In this document: positions 1-10,014 of the stretch, one piece after another | Layout of the letters: the number at the start of each line of letters is the position of its first letter | Position numbering within the stretch: position 1 is the stretch's first letter | From: Pegea sp. RAD2-039 | Taxonomy: Eukaryota; Chordata; Thaliacea; Salpida; Salpidae | DNA length: 64,000 nucleotides | Direction of reading: 5' to 3' | Assembly: GCA_034620365.1 (NCBI GenBank) | Contig: JAQGEQ010000140.1 | Span: forward strand, 186,001 to 250,000 | Translations under genes and position numbers: made by a program | The notes under the pieces: model-generated | What the model was told of the DNA's origin: nothing | What the model saw: only the letters and a program-made list of their open reading frames with translations | Database searches by the model: none

Positions 1-2496
1 AGTTTTTAAACCTTCTCCGTCACCATAACCACCAATGGCGTAGATATAGTTGCCAAGCGTGACTACAGCTTTAATGATTTTAGAATTAGTTATCATCATA
101 AGATCAAAACGTCATCGTGACGTCATCAGCAAATACCTAGATAACATCGAGGTGTCAACATCGATTTTACAGAACTCCATTCGTCCCTCTGTGGATCATA
201 TTTCTCCACACAAGAAACTGGTTTATTCAAATGGTAACCACCGACAACATACAACATCCGGTTGAAGACAGCACAACCGAAATTGTCACGAATTCTATTT
301 GATGAAGCAATTTGCGTCCATTCATCAGTGATTGGATCGTATCTGGAAATAACATAATAGTTTTTGGCAAATGAAGTTTTGGTTAAAATCTCATTTCATC
401 ACTCACTTTACTGTTCTGTTATTTCTTAAATGAGAATCATCATAATAATCTTGAAAAATGTACAATTCATTTTCATTAACTCCCAATCTCGGCAAAAACA
501 TTCGACCGTCTAAATACAATTTATCTTCTAAACTTTTGCACTTCTTCCACTCATTTAAAATTGGGTCGTATCTAGAAATATGATGACGTCATATTTAGTT
601 TGCAATGATGATGTCATCATTTGCTTCATGCTTCTAACCTTTCCAAATCACCATAATTCTTTAACATATAAATGAAACCATTTATGACCACAGATCTTGA
701 AATATTTCCAAGACACAGCTTCGGAAGTTTAAACCAAACAAACGTTTCAGACAAACGGAACTTTGCACTTTTCAAAGATTTCTCATCAGATCTATTGAAT
801 ATATCAACGATGTAGATCACCTGTGACGTCATATGTCAGTCATTGAAGTGAAAAGTATTTAATTAAATAATCTTACCTGCCGAATATCAAGTTGTCTTGG
901 CTTACTTTCAATTGGGATGTAAGCTTTCAGGTCATTGAGGACCTTGCTGAGATATTCATAACAAGTATCTCTAATTACATCACAACTTTCTAATTTCATC
1001 GAGATAAAATTTGGATTTATTAAATAGCATCGTACCTATAGAAATCACAATTTTATACTCACAAGTCTACAACTTTACAGTTTCTAGATACTTACGTTCT
1101 TAATTAACTTATTTAAACAATGTTTTCTTGAAGTTAAATCATATTTGATCCAATCTAAAAGAGCATTGAATACTTGGGATTCACAAATCACATGAAGCTC
1201 ATCTTTTGAAATTAGTTTACAAATTACAGAGTCTGGTTGTAATTTGAATTCATCACTTTTTGAAATCTGGTAAAAATCATGAGATCAATCAAAAACTTTT
1301 TCTTATTAAATATGAAAAGAACAAAATCAGTAGAAATAACGAAGCAAGTAAATATTTCATGAATATTTAAGTTTGATGAAGTAGAAAAAATCTTTCTACT
1401 TAAAATGTTTTAGCCAAGAAAATAACATTTCTCTATTTTCTTACTTCTATAAAGTTTTTTCCAATAAATTTTTCAATCTTCGTTGGAAGCTCCAAAAATC
1501 CATAATTCTCAGTAAATGTTGCAAATTCGAAGCAGTTGGAAATCTCTATTTGACTTTCCAAAAAGCTGTAATTGATAAAGTATAATTACAAAAACTATTG
1601 AAAGAAACTGAATTATAAAACTAGCTTACTTGCTACATAACTTCTCTAAACCATTTATTTGAAATATGGAATCTGCAATCATCAGTTTCTCAACGTTTTC
1701 TTCATTGATTTGTATTTTTTTTGAGTAAATGTATCCTAGAAGATCAGAGAATACATTTGGGTCTACCTCATTTAAGGTAACTTCACGAGAATATGATTCT
1801 TTAAATCCACCACCTTAATAAATTCAAATAGTTTTTTGTATATTCAGTTATTTTCACAATTGAAGTTGAATCTTGAATCTAACTTACCACGAAACATTGC
1901 TTCAAAATAAGGTGAAGCAGCAACTAATATACGTTTGTCACAATTGAAACTTCTTTCAAATTCATTTAATTTCACTTTGATGCTAACATCATGAATCTGA
2001 GAATCTTCAGAAGAGTCATTCAGTTTAAGTTGATGAAGATTTGTACAATTATCAACTTCCGAAACTTCATCTCTAAAATTATCAAAAGTATAATTTAATA
2101 TCAAATTAAAAATAAAGAATCAGAAACAAGTTTGATAAAAATAAAAAAGTGAATAATTAAAATTACAAATACTTAATTCAGTTCTTAAATTTATAAATAA
2201 ATAAAACAATAAAATTTAAATTCTTTTAAATGATTGAGTAACACTAAAATGACTCTAAAACAAATTAGAAATATAATAATTACAAGTTAAAATTGATAAA
2301 ATTTAAATTATTAATCTTTTTAGATGCAACATAAATAATTTTCTAATTTGTGTTTATTTTAAATAAAAAGTGAATTTAAAGTAAGTTTTCTTAGTGAACA
2401 ATTTTAAGTGAAGACACAAAATTCTACTAACCTTTTATCATCTGTAGGTGGCATAATTGAATCGAAAACAACTTTGCTATTTGATCTATCTACCAT
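1..2496 (-). CDS. BTB-BACK-Kelch protein, copy A (partial: C-terminus beyond window)
   Basis: Kelch-like protein, by family a likely Cullin-3 ubiquitin-ligase substrate adaptor. Exons in transcript order: 2496-2432, 2072-1888, 1813-1630, 1565-1445, 1266-1096, 1035-877, 820-639, 571-407, 342-137, 68-<1. Every junction is GT-AG and every exon is open. The ATG at 2496 starts MVDRSN, the same start as in the sister copies. BTB lies in exons 2-3 (SPYFEAMFRG at the end of exon 2), BACK in exons 4-6, and Kelch blades from exon 7 on, with YDPILNEW, YDPITDEW and CVEKYDP seen. The last exon and part of exon 10 lie left of base 1. Exon 8 is 165 bp, between the short (129) and long (207) forms of the sisters. 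It looks functional as far as visible. Confidence 0.85.
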
Positions 2497-3520
2497 TTTG
2501 ATGTAATTAACAAGTTTAGAAAATCTACCAACTGCTGATGTTATATAAATGAATTAGTAGATTTATATAAACAGTTTAATTTTAAAACTACCAAATAAAT
2601 CGAAATATCGGATAAATAATCTAAAATAAATAATAAATAATATTAAAAGAAAAAAAGTATTTGAATTAAATATTAGCAATTTTTTTAAAACTTTTAATAG
2701 AAATATTTTAGAACTTGTAACAGTAAAACGCCGAACATATTTTGATAAAAAGTAATTATTATAATCATAAACCACCAAGTTTAAACAAGTTAAATTCAAA
2801 TACAAAATAATAAAATCATAAGAAAATATATTAAATTATAGAAACGATTTAACCAAGTAGCATCATTAAAATTAAAAGGAAATATTTTACTAAAATAAAT
2901 TAAAAAAGTTTGATATAAAAAGAAAATTTTAGAAAAAGATTAATTAAAAATGTTTTCCAAAAATTAAAAAAAATAGCAGAAAAACAAAACGATGATAAAT
3001 CTTTCAATGAAAGTAAATATAATTCTTATAAAGAGATTTATTCAAAGTAATAAGAAGACAACTAAGAATAATGACAACCACAAGAATGATAGACTCTAGT
3101 TACAAGTAGTTAATTAGCAGATGACAGTAATCTGAAAACGAATGATGAAAACCATTTACGTCGGCGGCAAAATATTTTACAATTATATTATAGGTAGTTA
3201 TAAATAAAAGTAGTATAAGTTGAATTTTGTAAATCTATAAATGAATAATTACATTATATTTTAAATAATAATAAATAATATTAACATTTGTTAAAAACAT
3301 ATAAAACTCATCAGGAAAAGTTAAAATAATTCGAAATTAGAAAAACGTAAAACGCTACAAAATAATTTCAAAAATAAATCAATCTAGAAAATTTGAAAAT
3401 TATTTTTATTTTCCCTAACTTGTTGAAAGAAATCGAAAAATCATTTTCATAATTAACATTATATAGTAACTAGAAAAAATAATTTGTTTAAGACCTTTCT
3501 GAAATTATTAGTAAAAGTAG
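2497..3520. repeat. Spacer block U upstream of copy A
   Basis: About 1 kb of A+T-rich DNA directly upstream of the start codon, present with small differences beside all seven genes (near 12934, 21329, 29285, 36813, 45318 and 59155). It holds two TATA-like stretches, ttatataaat at 2541 and atttatataa at 2561, about 45-75 bases before the ATG on the gene strand. An open frame at 2563-2805 (minus) recurs in some copies but breaks in others, so I do not call it a gene. No other gene is seen. Confidence 0.6.
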
Positions 3521-3599
3521 TAGAGATTGTGAAGCCTTTGTTGTTTAGCATGATGTACATTGTTGTCAGATTAGTTTGCTTCAAGACTTCTTAGTTTGA

Positions 3600-3842
3600 G
3601 ATCTTTTGCTGTCACGTTAAATTACTTTTCGACAGAGACAACAAAAATGGAAAACAGAACGTCTTTATTTTAATTTCTTTAGCTTTCGACAAGGTCCATG
3701 TTTTGCTAACGTACGATAGCGTACAAGAGACAAACGCTCTATAAATGGTCGCCTTGGTTTTAAAAGATAGCTTTGTATTATGCCAAATTAAATGTACCAG
3801 GTGTCCTATTGATTCAGATGCTGATATCAGCTTCTATTGATA
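3600..3842 (-). mobile_element. Non-LTR retrotransposon fragment R1, beside copy A
   Basis: Read on the minus strand the segment encodes a piece typical of the region after the catalytic core in LINE reverse transcriptases, with TKATIYRAFVSC followed by LSYVSKTWTLSK. It has no catalytic motif, poly(A) tail or target-site duplication and is only about 240 bp, so it is a fossil. The same fragment sits at the same place in every repeat unit, so it was captured before the array expanded. Confidence 0.6.
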
Positions 3843-3849
3843 TTAATGA

Positions 3850-5440
3850 TGTTATTGGCTAGCCGAGATAAGTTTCACGATGCTATCATGAGGTGGCTGG
3901 TTAAAAGTCGCTGAAGAGATTATTAAAGGGATTATCTTTTATTAGTTACAACAATTAAGTCAAACATTTATTTTATTATACTTATTTTAAAATGTAATGA
4001 AAACTCTGAAAATTAATTATTAAACAACTGAAAGAATTTCTGCTGAACTTTGTAAGCTATGTAGATGGAAAGAAATTGATACTTTCTCTATTGAAATTCA
4101 ATTATATATATTTATTGAATTTACAATAGAAGTCTATTATATAGATGTTTATGATATGAAAGGTAAATTCGAGATCAATAAATAAAAATTTGCTTTCATG
4201 GTTTACTATTACACCTTTTTTTGAAACAACTATATTCATTTATAGTTTGGAAAGACAACTTCAGCGTTAGATAGGAAACATTACTCTTAATCAAGTATAA
4301 ATATTTTGTATCTTTGACGACAAAGTTGGAATCTATCTAAATTTTATAAGCAACATTTTTATATACAACTGATTTAATTTTTCTCTAAAAAGAAGTTCGT
4401 TGTTATTCCATCTAATTAGTAGTAAAAACATTTATCTAAAAATTCTGGAAGTTTATTTTCTTCAATTTTCTGCTGTTTTAAGATCAACATTCTGGTTGAC
4501 ATTTAATAATGAACAATGATAGAAAAATGATTCTTAGATAAACTGAAACCTAATATTTTGTATAGTTGCTTGGTAATAATCATTTCTTAACATTAAAATT
4601 TCATTATTTACATAAATGTGGTTTGTAAAAGCATGAATTAATAAAAGTTTTGAAATTATTTGTCAGTTTCGTTTAAACTGAAATATTTTATAACAATAAC
4701 TAACATCAATATTTCCTAAATACAGATGTCAAAATTGAACTTTTACTGAAAGTGAACACTGAAACGTCTTTAAAAAACTCAGTTTAGTTTACAATTGATT
4801 ATTAACTATTTCAACAAGAATATTTTCTAACTACTTTCCAAATATTTTATTTTGATTTCATTATTATTTGTTTAAAATCTTATCTTATGACCCAAATACG
4901 ATAAATTTTATAAAAAGTAAAAAATTTTACTTTTCTAAAACTTTCATTATTATTATAAGGATATTAGTTGGTTACACTAAAATGACTTGAAATTTTAATA
5001 TAGTCAAATGTTAGGTTTTATAAACTGTGGAGGTAAATCTAACCACTAATCTATTAAACAAAGAGAAATATTTGTGGAAATAAAACAACTTTAGACAATT
5101 AATTGAATTTTAACCTAGATAATCATCGTGATAGTTTCTATATTCTTTTTTCAAAATTCTTATTTTCTTTATCAAAGAATTTAGTAAACCATCTTACATT
5201 GATATGAGCTTATTAAACTAAACTTGCTTAATTTAATGCTTTCATCAGCTTTCGAATACGAAGCTTTGACATAAAAAAACTGAAGTAATTACCACCTTTC
5301 AAACTTTATGCTTCTAGCATATGCACTCACTACTATAAATCTCTGATAATATTTGAAAAAGTTACAGCTGCAAACATATACGACCATAGGACTTTCATTT
5401 TTGCACAATTCCTAAATAATTTATAGCCTCATAGAAACTC
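3850..5440. repeat. Spacer block V after R1 (copy A side)
   Basis: A+T-rich non-coding block found after R1 in every unit. Landmarks are ttaattattaaacaactgaa near 4015 and tatagcctcatagaaactct near 5423. Other copies start near 14340, 23710, 30770, 38310, 47640 and 60640, and a second one in this spacer starts near 6965. No coding frame of note is seen. Confidence 0.55.
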
Positions 5441-6880
5441 TTATAAGAAAGTTTTGAAAATCAAATTCAGTTTTTGCTAAATTGTATTATTGTAAAAATA
5501 TTAATTCTATAAAATTTTAGTTTTCTAAAAGGGTAAGTAACAAAGTTAGATTCAAGTATGATTGAAATGAATAAATAGTATGTTTTAACTTCTTAAACAT
5601 CAGTGTAATAATCAATAATATGAAATTTATTAAATTAGATGTTTTGTTTAGTTGCTATTTGACATCAATGTTCATTTAAACTGAAAGAATTTTGTAGTGA
5701 TGAAAAAATATATCTAATCTGTTTGTGATTAAAATCAAGTTTGACTTGAAAAAAGTCTTCTGTAAAAGAAAATTGTCAATATTTTCTAATTTGCAGTTTT
5801 TTTAACTGATTTTAATCCATTTCTTGAATTTGTATGATAACGTTTTATAACATTTGATTTTACAAGAATTGCAACAAATAAATTACCTTCTTTTACGTAG
5901 AATATTAAAAACAATTCACAAATTAATAAAATTGTTATTTCTGATTTTATGATTCTGATTTTGTGACTACTATTTGACTACTTTATAACTTGATTAGCTT
6001 AGAAACAATAAAGAACTTGCAGATTGCCTAATCTCAAAGAAATGTTAACCAAGTGATGGAGAAAAAGAAGATCAAGAAGACATATGCGATGCAAATATCA
6101 TGAAATTGAGAAAAATCAATGGTTTCACTTCAATAATCATAAAAGAATTTCTTTTCCTAGCATCGTAGACAAAACATTTTTTACTCACTTTGAAAGCTAA
6201 TCAATAACCTGCTTGCGTTTAATTTCATGTTTGATTAAAAACAATCAAAACTTACTACTAATAAACACTTAACTTATTCAAATATTTTTATATTAGAAGT
6301 CTTAATTACGTTTATATAAATATTACTAATCGGAAATTGTGGCCATAATTATTATATTATTTAAATAAGCTTATATGTTATACTTTATAATTGATATTGA
6401 CTTATTACAGAAAGAGCCTAATACATCTATCACTTAAGGTGTATGCTTAGATATCATCAATAATAAGTAATTATCACGAGTATATTACATTTACTGTGAA
6501 GCATGGAGTCATTTCAAATACTGCATGACGAAATAAGCATTTAATCTTCTGTGTTAGATGAAAATGCCAAAAAGAGGCTACTGTCTTTTTTCAGTTTTCT
6601 TCAGTAGTTGTGTAAAGAATGTAAAATGATCAATAAACCAAGTAGTTTAGATTTACCAAGTACCAAGATACATGCTGAAACTAAGAACTTGTTTAAAAGT
6701 TGACCTCCTAAAAAGAAGACTTGATAAATGAGATTCAAGCTTAGTAAGCCTCATATGCTAATGTAACTAAAAGAAACTTTGAAATATCAAACTAAACAAA
6801 ATATTCAAATTTCTTAAATAAAGAATAACTTCAAAACAAAATTCTCTAGCATCACCTAAGCTATGTAAACCCTGATATCC
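5440..6880. repeat. Type II spacer block, truncated copy
   Basis: Nearly identical to 32220-33650, and in its right half to 55457-55970. In those two places the block runs on into the 3' end of a Kelch gene. Here it stops near 6875 after 'ctatgtaaaccctg' and never reaches a gene. It carries a VPS35L-like scrap at 6503-6583. Confidence 0.6.
6503..6583 (+). pseudogene. VPS35L-like coding scrap (type II block)
   Basis: The plus strand reads MESFQILHDEISI, a stop, then a frame ending AKKRLL (DENDKKRLL in the 33281 and 55583 copies). I recall a stretch of animal VPS35L, a subunit of the Retriever endosomal recycling complex, of the form MHDSVNALTLEDEKRML, which matches in order and spacing. The match is short, and the in-frame TAA plus lack of neighbouring exons mark it as dead. 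Recalled similarity only; no alignment was run. Confidence 0.35.
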
Positions 6881-6924
6881 TTTATCAGCTATTGAGGTTA
6901 TATTCCTCAGCAAATAATTTATTA

Positions 6925-6944
6925 TTCTATAATATATTATAGAA
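6925..6944. repeat. 20-bp perfect palindrome at a rearrangement joint
   Basis: The bases ttctataatatattatagaa equal their own reverse complement. They lie in about 85 bp of filler (6876-6960) between the truncated type II block and a second V block, where a rearrangement appears to have happened. Confidence 0.7.
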
Positions 6945-6964
6945 TTTCTATATATTATCAATCA

Positions 6965-7676
6965 ATTATTTTATTTTATTTATTCAAAAGTTTAAAGAAA
7001 ACTCTGACAAATTAATTATTAAACAACTGAAAGAATTTCTGCTGAACCTTATAAGCTATGTAGATAGAAAGAAATTGATACTTTCTCTATTGAAATTCAA
7101 TTATATATAACTTTATTGAATTTACAATAGAAGTTTATTATATAGATGTTTATGATATGAAAGGTAAATTCGAGATCAATAAATAAAAATTTTCTTTCAT
7201 GGTTTACTATTACACCTTTTTTTTAAACAACTATTTTCATCCACAGTTTGGAAAGATAACTTCAGCGTTCGATAGAAAACATTACTCTTTATCAAGTATA
7301 AATATTTTGTATCTTTGACGACAAAGTTGGAATCTATATTAAATTTATAAACCACATTTTTATACACAACCGAAATAAATTTTCTCCAATTCGTTGTTAT
7401 TCCATCTAATCAGTAGAAAAAACAATCTTACATTGATATGAGGTAATTAAACTAAACTTGCTTAATGTAATGCTTTCATCAGCTTTCGAATACGAAGCTT
7501 TGACATTAAAAAACTGAAGTAATTACCACCTTTCAAACTTTATGCTTCCAGCATATTCACTTACTACTATAAATCTCTGATAATATTTGAAAAAGTTACA
7601 GCTGCAAACATATACGACCATGGACTTTCATTTTTGCACAATTCCTAAATACTTTATAGCCTCATAGAAACTCTTA
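6965..7676. repeat. Second V block in the A-B spacer (short form)
   Basis: Repeats the V block a second time without an intervening Kelch gene, U block or R1. It has the same internal deletion as the V block at 38310-38990, going from the 'ctaatcagtagaaaaaac' region straight to 'atcttacattgatatgagg', so those two are closest relatives. Confidence 0.6.
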
Positions 7677-9990
7677 TAAGAAAAATTAATTATTGTTAAT
7701 CAACTATACCTCTCACTAAAACATATTACTGTAAAAATACAAAATGAAGTTACACGTTTAATAACTCTCAATGCTGACCAAGTTACATTGTAAGTTGAAT
7801 TTATTTTTGGATATGTTTGATTGATGACTGACATACGAAGTTCCCTTTTCTGTAATTTGAACTAGAGAGGAACTCGAATATCAGACCACGTTACTTTGAC
7901 AGGTCGAGACCAATCTTTTCTAGTTAGTTTTAGATTAATTTTATCAAAAAGTAAATTAACAAACAGCGTTTTTACTAAACATGAAATTTCTTGACAAATT
8001 CACCGACAAACTTTGTTCTTTGCAAATTATAGCAGTTAGCATCGTCCAAGAAATACCTCTAGGTTACCTTAAGATATTTCTATAGATAATTCTTCTGTAA
8101 AAACAAATACAAAAGTAAATTGTAAAATATCAAATTTAAAATCTGTTCAAAAACTTAACCCTGTAACAATATTTAACTCATTTATTTTTTAGTGAATAAA
8201 ATTAAAGATTAATGAAGTGGAACGAAGTTAATTGCAGTAAAGCGGTTAAGATGCGATGCTTAGTTTGTGGGGGATATCAGACAGTAAAAGTTGTTTGTGT
8301 AAAATGTGTAAAAGCGTACTTACATTTGCACCACTTGGTACTTCAATATCAAGTAGTACCTTTTCTACTTTCTATCAAGTAGTACAACTGTTTTCAATAA
8401 AAACGAATGTTTTATATCAGCAAGATCTCTTCAAAACTTAGATAACTTTTCTCATGAGTATCTCTGTTCCACTTTTAGAAATTACAGTGAAAAAGTGTTT
8501 TAACTATTTTCAAAAAGATTATTAACTTCAATTATTATTTCTATCAGCTTTAGTTGTTAAAATTGTTCAGCTAAACTTTTCAATCTAGTTCCGAAAGATT
8601 GTTTTTTTATTTTAAAGTCTTCTTTAATTTCCTGATTAACTCAAATAATTGAACCAATCCAATTTTAAAAGATCTAAAAAGCAAGTTTAAGTTTTTATAT
8701 GATTTAACATTTCAATAATTTTGGAAATGCTTTATTTTAAAAGCTTTTTTCTGTGATGTTTTAGCTAATAATTAGTATAAATAAACTATTTAATAATTTT
8801 TGTTAATATTTTAGCATTGAAAGCCTTTTAATGTGTTAATTTGATATGTATAATGAACAGTCAAATATGTACAATTTACAAATTTTGTATATTTTTAACT
8901 TGACATATTATCAGATATTAGTCTGTTTTTAACTTAATACTTTATATTCAGTTTGATAAATTTGATGTTAATAAAAACTTTGAAACAGTGTTCACTATTC
9001 TGATATTATTATAAGTAAAGAGCATACATTAAAATAGTAAACTAATTGTAGAAACTTTCTCTTTGTATAATATTATAAGCAAGTAAAATAGTTTGACAAA
9101 TTTGTTTAGTGAAGTTAATATTCTTTAAATTCTTTGAGTTAACTCTCACCAGGAAATTATTTTTCAGATAAAAATAGAAGTTATTTGCTGTAATTGCTTT
9201 TATAATTGAGGTCAATATCATCGCTGCAAATGTTTCAGGCCACAAGTTTAGAAACCTCAAATATCTATCTGTATGTAATTCTGGTTATCACCATAAAATC
9301 TATAATAAGAGAACCTTGTGAATCTGTTTGTGTTTCTGGGCGAGTTTCGGAGCCCCTAACATTTTATCTCATCATAATATTCAAAGAAATAAGAATGAGA
9401 AAGTCAGACTAATGTACAGAATAAACCACAAGAACCTTGAAACATGGTATCATGTTATATGAAATCATTAACGAGGTCAATGATAGTTATAAAGATATTT
9501 AGAAAAGTTGTAAAATTTTGTTGAATAAAGTGAAATATTTTTTTAGTTTTTATCTTGATTAAACAATTTATTATAAAATTTTGTAGTCAGAACTGAATGC
9601 GTTTTCGTTTATGTCAAAAAAGACGAATGAACAAATCTTTAAATCGTTAACTTTTAGTAATTAATCAAATCCTACTTTTGTTTAGAACTTCACTATAAGA
9701 TGTATCGTTAATAAATTTTCTAATTTCACAGAATTTGTTTCTTATTAGACAAAAATTTGTTAAAAATTTAATGAACTTCAATTTCTAAATAACTTCAAAC
9801 AAAAAAGATCTGATTTGATGATTAAAATAAATCTCTAAATTCTAACAAACTTGTTTCTATTTTGTAAATTATCAAACAATTAAAAAATATGAAAATATTC
9901 ATGAAAGAACATTTTGATTTTATTCTAAATATTTCTGAAAATAAACACGACCTCAAAAGCAACTTTATACTGAAAATAAACTTCACAGCA
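7676..9990. repeat. Type I spacer block (3' side of copy B)
   Basis: Shared with 25165-27480, 38990-42430 and 62090-64000. It holds small frames kept among copies but not recognised: minus 9042-9260 (72 codons, also 26533-26751 and 41482-41700) and plus 8256-8441. It lacks the 1.1-kb segment present at 39690-40850. No gene can be asserted. The last ~100 bp are the common 3' flank of the Kelch gene. Confidence 0.5.
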
Positions 9991-10004
9991 ATCTACTAGT
10001 AAAA

Positions 10005-10014
10005 TTTATTTATT
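10005..10014 (-). promoter_or_regulatory. Poly(A) signal overlapping the stop codon of copy B
   Basis: On the gene strand the end reads TTTTAATAAATAAA: the TAA stop is inside the first AATAAA and a second follows at once. The arrangement recurs near 18438, 27495, 33973 and 42438; G has one AATAAA near 56278. It implies a very short 3' UTR. Confidence 0.5.

Noticed and set aside
50..265. Plus-strand frames over Kelch exons 9-10 (also 10437-10652, 27927-28142, 56739-56954)
   Set aside because: They are the reverse frame of conserved minus-strand Kelch exons and cross their splice sites.
2563..2805. Minus frame of about 66-80 codons in the U block, repeated upstream of A, C, E and F
   Set aside because: Broken in B, D and G, made of Phe/Leu/Asn/Lys-rich A+T noise, and has no family. 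Its persistence follows from recent duplication.
9042..9260. 72-codon minus frame in type I blocks
   Set aside because: Conserved only as much as the surrounding repeat, has no splice context or recognisable domain, and overlaps an equally long plus frame. Mentioned under the block, not called a gene.
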